The notes under the pieces: generated by a model
Database searches by the model: none
The model's input: the letters and a program-made list of their open reading frames with translations, nothing else
What the model was told of the DNA's origin: nothing
Origin: Oscillospiraceae bacterium
GTDB taxonomy: Bacteria > Bacillota > Clostridia > Oscillospirales > CAG-382
Direction of reading: 5' to 3'
Assembly (NCBI GenBank): GCA_015065225.1
Contig: SVQR01000011.1
Span: 1,391-36,808 of the forward strand
DNA: 35,418 nucleotides
Translations under genes and position numbers: made by a program
Shown: in pieces, positions 10,154-17,775 of the stretch
How positions within the stretch are numbered: position 1 is the first letter of the stretch
How the letters are laid out: each line of letters opens with the position of its first letter

Positions 10154-11074
10154 TTACTTTACTTCAAGCTCAAGAAGCTTCATGATAAGTGCCATTCTCG
10201 CATACTTTCCGTAAAGCACCTGCTTGAAATAGCAAGCTCTCGGATCATCATCTACGGCTACCGCTATTTCGTTTACTCTGGGCAGCGGATGCATGATGCA
10301 GAGATCTTCCTTTGCCTTTTTCAGCTTCTCGGTGTCGAGAATATATGTGTCCTTGAGTCGTATATAGTCCTGCTCGTTGAAGAATCTTTCTCTCTGCACT
10401 CTTGTCATGTAGAGAATATCAAGCTCACCGATGTGATCTTCAAGGCTTCTGACTTCAACATAGTCACAGCCACCGGGAATAAGTACTTCATTCACAACAT
10501 ATTCCGGAACTCTCAGCTCTTCGGGAGAGATAAGCACGAACTTCACACCCTTATATCTTGCCATCGCGGAAATTAGCGAATGTACAGTTCTTCCGAACTT
10601 CAGGTCACCGCAAAGACCGATGGTAAGATTTTCAAATGTACCCTTTTCACGGTGGATTGTGAGAAGGTCGGTAAGCGTCTGTGTGGGATGATTATGACCG
10701 CCGTCACCGGCATTGATGACCGGAACGGAAGCACGCATGGATGCAACAAGAGGCGCACCCTCCTTGGGATGTCTCATTGCGATGATATCCGCATAACAGC
10801 TTACGGTCTTTGCCGTATCGGAAACGCTCTCACCCTTAGCCGCAGAGCTTGACTGAGCCTCGGAAAATCCGAGAACATTGCCTCCCAGCTCATACATAGC
10901 TGCTTCAAAGCTGAGTCTTGTTCTTGTTGACGGCTCGAAGAAAAGCGTTGCGAGCTTCTTGCCGTGGCATACTTCGCTGTACTTTTTAGGGTTTGCGATG
11001 ATGTCTTCTGCTACGGTGATAAGATCTTCTATCTCTTTTACCGTCAGTTCTTTTATGTCGATTAAACTTCTCAT
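10154..11074 (-). CDS. pyrB: Aspartate carbamoyltransferase catalytic subunit
   Basis: [69 protein letters not shown]. Confidence 0.98.
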   Translation of the reverse strand: MRSLIDIKELTVKEIEDLITVAEDIIANPKKYSEVCHGKKLATLFFEPSTRTRLSFEAAMYELGGNVLGFSEAQSSSAAKGESVSDTAKTVSCYADIIAMRHPKEGAPLVASMRASVPVINAGDGGHNHPTQTLTDLLTIHREKGTFENLTIGLCGDLKFGRTVHSLISAMARYKGVKFVLISPEELRVPEYVVNEVLIPGGCDYVEVRSLEDHIGELDILYMTRVQRERFFNEQDYIRLKDTYILDTEKLKKAKEDLCIMHPLPRVNEIAVAVDDDPRACYFKQVLYGKYARMALIMKLLELEVK

Positions 11075-11235
11075 AGTACTCCTTTCTACTTCATAACATA
11101 TTTATAAATATATCGTGTAATAAATTTCTGTCTTGCAGTTTGGTGTTGATTTGGAAAGTCGAATAAGTTTAAACCTATATGTTTTTTAGTTACACATTCT
11201 CAAGAGTTGTTTCCACCGTGAGTGTAGCTGTCTTG

Positions 11236-11596
11236 TCCTAGGTGCACATATGCGCACGAGTTGTTTCCTGCCCCTTGCCATCAAAAGGGCAGATCATCCT
11301 CGCCTTCAAGTCACATATGCGCACGAGTTGTTTCCAGATTGTCGGTCTTGTTAAGAAAATAATAAAGCCTTCAAGTCACACTCGTATACAAATTGCAACC
11401 TTTGTGGACAAGAGATGATAGATTTGGGATGAGCCTTCAAGTCACACTCGTATACAAATTGCAACAAGTATTCCGCATATGGTGTATATCGCTCCGTACC
11501 TTCAAGTCACACTCGTATACAAATTGCAACGTGGTGTGTTCGGGATCAAGAAGGATGTTCCGAACCTTCAAGTCACACTCGTATACAAATTGCAAC
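11236..11596 (-). CRISPR. CRISPR array: four identical 32-nt repeats, one chimeric and one degenerate distal repeat
   Basis: Repeat (minus strand) GTTGCAATTTGTATACGAGTGTGACTTGAAGG at 11565-11596, 11499-11530, 11434-11465, 11368-11399, with spacers of 34, 33 and 34 nt. Variant repeats GGAAACAACTCGTGCGCATATGTGACTTGAAGG at 11303-11335 and a decayed copy at 11236-11268, separated by 32- and 34-nt spacers. A further vestige may lie at about 11182-11214. Confidence 0.96.
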
Positions 11597-11597
11597 A

Positions 11598-11730
11598 GCA
11601 ATATTGCACAAAATAGTGACTCATGCACGGATTACTATGTGCATATTAACCTTCTCGAGTGTATTAACCGCTTGACAGAAGCCAAGTCTTACGCTCACTT
11701 TCTCGATTTGAGGACGTGAAGTCGCCCTAA
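11598..11730 (-). ncRNA. Candidate tracrRNA of the Cas12f-like system
   Basis: Minus strand between effector stop and first repeat: hairpin AGGGCG-ACTTCA-CGTCCT (11711-11728); TCGAGAAAGTG...ACACTCGA pairing (11702-11706 with 11654-11658) around an internal CTTG/CAAG hairpin; hairpin ATGCAC...GTGCAT (11623-11644); anti-repeat GAGTCAC (11616-11622) complementary to repeat GTGACTT, and TGTGCAA-U-ATTGC (11598-11610) complementary to repeat GCAATTTGTAT with G-U pairs and one bulge. Confidence 0.75.
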
Positions 11731-11753
11731 ATATGTGCGAAGCTATTGGATTT

Positions 11754-13067
11754 TTATGTCAGCTCCGGGTTCGCACCCAGATATTCATCAATTATCCTGT
11801 CTATATCTCTGACGGATAAATTCTGCGATGCGTTGAAGTCAGCGTTACATTTATACCCACACTTAATACATTCAAAGCTTTCTTGAGTTTTTCTGTTTTC
11901 GCTTGATATGTATCCGCATTTACTGCATCTTTGCGATGTATATTTCGGCTCAACAGCTATAACCTTAATTCCGTATTCCGCAGCCTTATATTCCATTTTG
12001 GTTCTCAAATCGTAATAAGTCCAATGAACAAGAACAGGTGAATAATCGCCTTTTTTCTCTATACTGTTATCCAGCTTTTCAAGCTGAATTGTTCCGTATC
12101 CGTTTTTTCGTGCATAGTCAACTATAGCCCTGCTGTATCTGTGGTTTATAGTATCCTGGAAATTCGATATCTTATCCCTGGCTTTATATACATCGGCAAC
12201 TCTTGTTTTTGTTCCGTGCCCGATCCTGCCGTCACCACACACTGTCGCTTGATTTTGAAGGGATTTTTTTCGCTTTTCAAGTCTCTTTATAAATTCTGTA
12301 ACCTCTCCGCCCTTTATTCTAAAGGAGCCATATTCTCCTATTGAGCTTGCATAAACAGCAAACTTGACTCCGAGGTCAACGCCAAGAATTTTATCCGGAT
12401 TGAGGTCGTTTTTCTTTTGGGTGAATCTATAAGCAAGAATTAAAAACCATTTTTTGTTATCGTAGATAAGCTGACTTTCGCTTATTTTATATATTTCCGA
12501 AATTACGTTTTCTATTATGGCTCTTTGCGTACCATCTTTGACACACAGCTTGAAATTTACAGCTGCCGGAAAACCATGCAAAGCCTTGAAACCATCAGAA
12601 AAAACCTTTAATCCCACCAAAGCACTTTCGGCATTTCCTCTGATTATTACATTTCTGTTATGAATTATAATAGGCTGATTACTTCTGTACGAAGGAAGCG
12701 ACATTTCACCGCTAAAGATTTTATTTTTTGCATCCTTGAATTTCTTATATGCCTTTCGAACTGTGGAATTTCGACAATCCGAATAAAAAATATTGTAATC
12801 TTCCTTTAATTCAGCATTGATATAATCAGCAACTGCTTTGTATTTGCTACCTGTAAGCTCCTTATCATCAAGCCATTGCCCGGTTTTATCGTGATGTGCA
12901 AACCTCTTGCACTCGAGCGCGTACCCCATCTGTATTGTTTTATTGAGTACCTCTCGAGTTTGCTTTTGTAATTCCCAAAGGTGCTTCTGCATTTCGGAGA
13001 ACTCACCTGCACCGTCAATATACCGAAGTTCGAACTTCATAACTTTTACAATTGTTTTTTCAGCCAT
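11754..13067 (-). CDS. cas12f: Cas12f1-like (type V-F) miniature RNA-guided nuclease, TnpB/OrfB lineage
   Basis: ~437 aa; RuvC-I ILGVDLGVKFAVYAS, RuvC-II YGTIQLEKLDN, zinc ribbon CSKCGYISSENRKTQESFECIKCGYKC, RuvC-III NADFNASQNL. By recalled comparison, collinear with AsCas12f1: GEMSLPSYR, SESQLIYDNKKWFL, GHG-K.R, RDKISNFQDTINHRYSRAIVDYA, WTYYDLRTKMEYKAAEYGIKVI, YTSQRCSKCG, NIDxIIxE-like C-terminus. Adjacent to a CRISPR array. Confidence 0.9.
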   Translation of the reverse strand: MAEKTIVKVMKFELRYIDGAGEFSEMQKHLWELQKQTREVLNKTIQMGYALECKRFAHHDKTGQWLDDKELTGSKYKAVADYINAELKEDYNIFYSDCRNSTVRKAYKKFKDAKNKIFSGEMSLPSYRSNQPIIIHNRNVIIRGNAESALVGLKVFSDGFKALHGFPAAVNFKLCVKDGTQRAIIENVISEIYKISESQLIYDNKKWFLILAYRFTQKKNDLNPDKILGVDLGVKFAVYASSIGEYGSFRIKGGEVTEFIKRLEKRKKSLQNQATVCGDGRIGHGTKTRVADVYKARDKISNFQDTINHRYSRAIVDYARKNGYGTIQLEKLDNSIEKKGDYSPVLVHWTYYDLRTKMEYKAAEYGIKVIAVEPKYTSQRCSKCGYISSENRKTQESFECIKCGYKCNADFNASQNLSVRDIDRIIDEYLGANPELT

Positions 13068-13136
13068 GATAATCACCCCTTCCTTTATTCAACAGTTACG
13101 AATTGGCAAAATCTTCAGCCGCAAATCGCGACCTGT

Positions 13137-13165
13137 ATTATATCAATGCGCCGTCCTTTATAAGC
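13137..13165 (-). promoter_or_regulatory. Possible promoter of the cas12f gene
   Basis: Minus strand perfect -10 TATAAT (13137-13142) overlapping the stop of the upstream oxidoreductase gene; the -35 (GCTTAT at 17-nt spacing) is weak. Confidence 0.35.
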
Positions 13166-14442
13166 CTTTCACGAAGCACTGCGGAATCAACCCTTCTCGT
13201 ATCACCGAGCTCTGTTGCCATAGCCGCAGCAGTCCCCGCCGCCTGACCTGTCATAAAGCACGCCGGCATAACACGCACCGTTGCTTCCATGCTCCTGTCA
13301 GTGCCGATACATCTTCCGGCGACAAGGAGATTGTCAAGTCCCACGGGACAAAGACTTCTGTACGGGATACCGTAGGATTCGCCATGCTTGTATTTCATGT
13401 TCTTTTCGTATTCCTCTCGGAAACGCTTGTATTCTTCTTCGCTGGTGTCCATGACATGGATATCAACGGGATAATTGTATCTTGCGATATCGTCCTTGAA
13501 TACCGATCTTTTAAGAAAGTCACCTGCGTTCAGCATATAGTCGCAGACGATACGCCTTGATTCGCGTATTCCAAGCACTTCGCCTGTGGAGAGCAGCTTT
13601 ATTTTTTTACATCCGTCCACATACTCTCTGTAGTAACGCTGATATTCGAGCATCATTTTTCTGCCGATTATCATCCCCTCCGTCAGAGATTCGTTTGACA
13701 AGGGATCGTTACCGAAGATGTGCCCGAGATTTCCTCCGCCGATGCCTTCAAGTTCTCCTTTTTTGTGGAAAAGCCCCGAAAGGTGTCTGTCGGGATATGT
13801 GAATATGCCGTCGGATATGGCTCTTTCAAGGGATTCCGAACCTGTTCCGGAATTTTTACCGCCATATTTCTTTATATTTATCCCACTCCATACCGAGCAA
13901 AGTGTCGGAGGCATAACGTTGCCGTTCTCATCACCGACCTCATACTTTGCTCCCGCAAAATATGCAAGCTCACCGTCGCCGGTACAGTCTATGTATATCT
14001 TCGCTTTAACCGCAAAAATACCTGTCTTGGATGTAAAAACGATATACTCTATATTGCCTTTATCGTCGGTCACCGCATCACACATCTTTGTGAAGAAAAG
14101 TATCTTTGCACCGGAGTCGGAGACTATTCTGTCATATTCGCGTTTCAGTTCTTCAACCTCGATGGGAGTCCAATATGTGGAAAGTGGGTAATCTTTTGAT
14201 ACATTCTTCCTGATCTCAAGTCCGATTCCACCGATAATTATATCATCGCCGTCGGTAAAAGGCGCAAACGACGGAACAAGTCCTGTTGTCCCCACACCAC
14301 CGAAGCATCCTCCGTTCTCACAGATCAGAACACTCTTTCCGCTTCTTGCCGCCGCAACCGATGCCGCAACACCTGCCGCACCGCCGCCGACTACGAGAAT
14401 ATCGACATTATATTTAACCGTAAGTTCTTTGGTATAAAGCAT
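13138..14442 (-). CDS. FAD-dependent oxidoreductase (FAD_oxidored family)
   Basis: N-terminal dinucleotide-binding motif VDILVVGGGAAGVAASVAAARSGKSVLICENGGCFGGVGTTGLV; C-terminal NLLVAGRCIGTDRSMEATVRVMPACFMTGQAAGTAAAMA. Confidence 0.92.
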   Translation of the reverse strand: MLYTKELTVKYNVDILVVGGGAAGVAASVAAARSGKSVLICENGGCFGGVGTTGLVPSFAPFTDGDDIIIGGIGLEIRKNVSKDYPLSTYWTPIEVEELKREYDRIVSDSGAKILFFTKMCDAVTDDKGNIEYIVFTSKTGIFAVKAKIYIDCTGDGELAYFAGAKYEVGDENGNVMPPTLCSVWSGINIKKYGGKNSGTGSESLERAISDGIFTYPDRHLSGLFHKKGELEGIGGGNLGHIFGNDPLSNESLTEGMIIGRKMMLEYQRYYREYVDGCKKIKLLSTGEVLGIRESRRIVCDYMLNAGDFLKRSVFKDDIARYNYPVDIHVMDTSEEEYKRFREEYEKNMKYKHGESYGIPYRSLCPVGLDNLLVAGRCIGTDRSMEATVRVMPACFMTGQAAGTAAAMATELGDTRRVDSAVLRERLIKDGALI

Positions 14443-14527
14443 AATATGACCTCAAATAAATATGTTATACGGACAAATAGTCTTTATTGCAAGAAAGGCG
14501 GACAAATCTGCCCGCCAACGATCTTAC

Positions 14528-15184
14528 TTACGCCTTTGCACCGTTAACCGCAAGATAGTTCTTTATTCTTGTAACGTTTTCTTCGTTCTTGGGATCTTCT
14601 TCAAGATACTCGATAATGTCATAAACATCAACGATGGAGTATACAGGGAATCCGAACTGCTCCTCGATCTCCTGCATAGCACCCTTTTCGCCCTGTCCCT
14701 TTTCCTTTCTGTCTACCATGATGAAGGTAGCGGCAACCTTTGTTCCTTCAAGGTGGGAGAGTATCTCCATGCTCTCACGGATAGCAGTACCTGCTGTGAT
14801 AACGTCTTCAATAATAACGATCTCCTCGCCCGCTTCGGGAACATATCCTACGAATACGCCGCCTTCACCGTGATCCTTTACTTCCTTTCTGTTAAAGAAG
14901 AAGGGAACATTGAGACCGTTCTTTGAAAGAGCAACAGCTGCGGAAACGGAAAGGGAGATTCCCTTATAAGCGGGGCCGTAAAGTACAGCCTGCTTCTTTC
15001 CGAGCTTTTCAAAATATGCCTTTGCATAGAACTCACCGAGTGTTGCGATATCGTTACCTGTCTTGATCATACCTGCGTTGATGAAATAGGGGATCTTTCT
15101 GCCGCTTTTTGCGGTGAAGTCGCCGAACTTGAGTACTCCTGCGGACTCAAGGAACTGTATAAATTCTCTCTTATAGCTTTCCAT
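14528..15184 (-). CDS. pyrE: Orotate phosphoribosyltransferase
   Basis: LKFGDFTAKSGRKIPYFINAGMIKTG, PRPP motif EIVIIEDVITAGTAIRES. Confidence 0.96.
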   Translation of the reverse strand: MESYKREFIQFLESAGVLKFGDFTAKSGRKIPYFINAGMIKTGNDIATLGEFYAKAYFEKLGKKQAVLYGPAYKGISLSVSAAVALSKNGLNVPFFFNRKEVKDHGEGGVFVGYVPEAGEEIVIIEDVITAGTAIRESMEILSHLEGTKVAATFIMVDRKEKGQGEKGAMQEIEEQFGFPVYSIVDVYDIIEYLEEDPKNEENVTRIKNYLAVNGAKA

Positions 15185-15216
15185 GATTAAACCTCCGTTT
15201 TAACTTATATCTTTTA

Positions 15217-15915
15217 TTAGCCTACAAACTCGGCAACGCATCTGTCATATGCCGCAACCGGATCTTCGGCAGCTGTGATGGGACGTCCGACAACAATGTA
15301 GTCCGAGCCGATCTCTTTCGCCTGTGCGGGAGTCATAACTCTTGCCTGGTCACCCTTGTCGCCGTCGGCAAATCTTACGCCGGGAGTGATGGTGAGGAAC
15401 TTCTCGCCGCAGAGGTCGTGTACCTTACCTGCTTCAAGAGGAGAACAAACAACACCGTCAAGTCCTGCTTCTGCAGCGTTCTTTGCATAGTGCATAACTA
15501 CCTTGTCGATGGGCTCACGAATCAGAAGATCCTGTTCCATTCTTTCCTGATTTGTGCTTGTGAGCTGTGTAACTGCGATAAGAAGCGGTCTTGTGCCGTC
15601 CTCACGGGTAAGACCTTCGAGAGCTGCTTCCATCATAGCCTTTGTGCCGCCTGCGTGAAGGTTTGTGATATCTACATCCAGATGTGAAAGAACAGCCATA
15701 GCTTTCTTTACCGTATTGGGAATATCGTGGAGCTTAAGGTCGAGGAATATCTTGTGACCTCTTGCCTTTATCTCACGAACTATGTCCGGACCTTCCGCAT
15801 AGAAAAGCTCCATACCGATCTTTACGAAAAGCTTTCTGTCGCCGAACTTTTCAAGAAATTCAATTACCTGTGCCTTGCCCGCAAAATCGCAGGCGATTAT
15901 TACGTCCTTACCCAT
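15217..15915 (-). CDS. pyrF: Orotidine 5'-phosphate decarboxylase
   Basis: [66 protein letters not shown]...[17 protein letters not shown]. Confidence 0.97.
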   Translation of the reverse strand: MGKDVIIACDFAGKAQVIEFLEKFGDRKLFVKIGMELFYAEGPDIVREIKARGHKIFLDLKLHDIPNTVKKAMAVLSHLDVDITNLHAGGTKAMMEAALEGLTREDGTRPLLIAVTQLTSTNQERMEQDLLIREPIDKVVMHYAKNAAEAGLDGVVCSPLEAGKVHDLCGEKFLTITPGVRFADGDKGDQARVMTPAQAKEIGSDYIVVGRPITAAEDPVAAYDRCVAEFVG

Positions 15916-15974
15916 TTTTGTTTACCTCCAAATATATAAAACTTAATACTTAACCAAAGATAAACGGTACTTTA

Positions 15975-16886
15975 TCAATGTGCCGCACCGATAATATCGG
16001 AAAGCCTTTCAATCCCGTACTTCTCCATAGTTTCCGGCAACTTTTCAATGATAGTCTTGCTTGCAAAAGGATCAATAAGATTTGCAGCACCGATCTGGAC
16101 TGCCGTCGCACCTGCGAGCATCATTTCGATCACATCCTCGGCACTTGAAACACCGCCCATACCTACTATCGGTATCTTTACCGCATCGTATACCTGATAT
16201 ACCATACGAAGTGCCACCGGGAATATAGCCGCACCGGAGAAGCCGCCCATTTTGTTTGCGATAACGGGCTTTTTCTTTTTAAGGTCGATACGCATACCGA
16301 GAAGTGTGTTTATCATACTGATACCGTCAGCACCCTCAGCCTCACACGCCTTTGCTATCTCCGCGATATTGGTTACATTGGGCGAGAGCTTTATAAGAAG
16401 CGGCTTTTTTGTTACGGCTCTTACCGCTTTTGTTACGCTTGCCGCCGCCTCCGGACTTGTGCCGAATGCGATACCGCCGCCGTGAACGTTGGGACAGCTG
16501 ATATTCACCTCAAACCAGCCGATCTGATCTTCCGCATCAAGTTTTTCAACGGTGTATGCATATTCTTCAAGCGAGAATCCGGATACATTCGCCATAACAG
16601 GCTTGTGGAATACCTTCTTCATCTTCACAAGCTCTTCCGACATTACCTTTTCAACGCCGGGATTCTGAAGACCTACGGCATTTATCATACCGTTGGGAGT
16701 TTCCGCAATTCTCGGTGTGGGATTGCCGAATCTCGGATCTTTTGTCGTTCCCTTGAAGGAGAACGTACCCAATACATTTATATCATAAAGCTCCGCAAAC
16801 TCGTAGCCGAAGCCGAATGTGCCGCTTGCGGGAATGACGGGATTGTCCAGTTCTATACCGCAGAGGGTTACTTTTGTGTTTGTCAT
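15975..16886 (-). CDS. pyrD: Dihydroorotate dehydrogenase B catalytic subunit
   Basis: NPVIPASGTFGFGYEFAELYD, MINAVGLQNPGVEKV, EVNISCPNVHGGGIAFGTSPE, IPIVGMGGVSSAEDVIEMMLAGATAVQIGAANL. Confidence 0.97.
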   Translation of the reverse strand: MTNTKVTLCGIELDNPVIPASGTFGFGYEFAELYDINVLGTFSFKGTTKDPRFGNPTPRIAETPNGMINAVGLQNPGVEKVMSEELVKMKKVFHKPVMANVSGFSLEEYAYTVEKLDAEDQIGWFEVNISCPNVHGGGIAFGTSPEAAASVTKAVRAVTKKPLLIKLSPNVTNIAEIAKACEAEGADGISMINTLLGMRIDLKKKKPVIANKMGGFSGAAIFPVALRMVYQVYDAVKIPIVGMGGVSSAEDVIEMMLAGATAVQIGAANLIDPFASKTIIEKLPETMEKYGIERLSDIIGAAH

Positions 16887-16904
16887 TTTATTTCTCCATT
16901 ACAA

Positions 16905-16946
16905 TCTGAATTGTCAACTATCAATTATCAATTGTTAATTGTCAAT
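16905..16946. repeat. Short heptameric tandem repeat between pyrK and pyrD
   Basis: tgaattg-tcaacta-tcaatta-tcaattg-ttaattg-tcaattg: six 7-bp near-identical units. Confidence 0.7.
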
Positions 16947-17673
16947 TGAATATGATTTCCTCTTTAACCAGCACAGGTCCGTCCTTACAGATTCTCTTAT
17001 TGCCGTAAAGTGTCTTGCAAGAGCATCCCATGCAAGCACCGAAGCCGCAACCCATTCTTTCTTCAAAGCTGTACTGACCGCTTGTGACACTTGTGTTGTA
17101 AACAGCCTTCAGCATAGGCTCCGGACCACAGCAGTATGTGTATGTATAATCCATATTCTTGAGAGCATCGGTAACAAAGCCTTTTACACCGTAGCTTCCG
17201 TCAACTGTCGTAACAGTAACGCTCGCACCGAGAGCCTTGAATTCTTTCTCGTAGAATACTTCATCCTTGGTGTTGAAGCCGAGGATGACGGATACCTTTT
17301 TGCCCGCTGCGACAAGCTCCTTTGCAAGCATATACATGGGAGGAACACCCACACCGCCTCCGAGAAGAACGGGACAATCACCGCTTTCCGAAAGGCTGTA
17401 GCCGTTGCCGAGACCTGTGAGTATGTCAAGCTCTTTTCCGTTTTCGAGACCTGCCATATATTCCGTACCTGTACCTATGACCTTGTAGATTATTGTAAGC
17501 TCGCCCTCCTTGCAGTCGCACACCGAGATAGGACGGCGAAGGAAGAATCCGTCGAGCTTTATGTTTACAAACTGTCCGCACGCGATGCCATCGGTATCAC
17601 CGAGAAGTGTCATTTCATAGACATTGGATGTAAGCTTCTTCTGTTCTTTTATTGTGAATATTGTCTGTTTCAA
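16942..17673 (-). CDS. pyrK: Dihydroorotate dehydrogenase B electron transfer subunit
   Basis: FAD domain FFLRRPISVCD..., GGGVGVPPMYMLAKEL, 2Fe-2S cysteines CGFGACMGCSCK...KRICKDGPV. Likely TTG start at 17673 after aaggag. Confidence 0.93.
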   Translation of the reverse strand: MKQTIFTIKEQKKLTSNVYEMTLLGDTDGIACGQFVNIKLDGFFLRRPISVCDCKEGELTIIYKVIGTGTEYMAGLENGKELDILTGLGNGYSLSESGDCPVLLGGGVGVPPMYMLAKELVAAGKKVSVILGFNTKDEVFYEKEFKALGASVTVTTVDGSYGVKGFVTDALKNMDYTYTYCCGPEPMLKAVYNTSVTSGQYSFEERMGCGFGACMGCSCKTLYGNKRICKDGPVLVKEEIIFN

Positions 17674-17775
17674 GGTTGTTACTCCTTTTTTAAGATTGGG
17701 AGCGGATACTATCCGCATACGATATCTCGGATCTACCGCCCACCAATTCTTAATTATGAATTCTTAATTATTATT

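Noticed and set aside
11236-11596. Array transcribed on the + strand with repeat ending TTGCAAC
   Set aside because: The repeat end resembles some Cas12f repeats, but the anti-repeat, its Cas12f-style fold and the position of the degenerate repeats all support minus-strand transcription.
11393-11719. + strand 108-aa ORF with repeated TFKSHSYTNCN (and minus-strand ORF 11437-11628 with repeated LQFVYECDLKVR)
   Set aside because: The peptide repeats are translations of the CRISPR direct repeats; these are not real proteins.
11754-13067. Plain IS200/IS605 TnpB transposase call
   Set aside because: No TnpA or obvious IS ends here, an adjacent CRISPR array and anti-repeat-bearing RNA are present, and recalled AsCas12f1 motifs match over most of the protein; Cas12f-like is the better call, although the two families are related.
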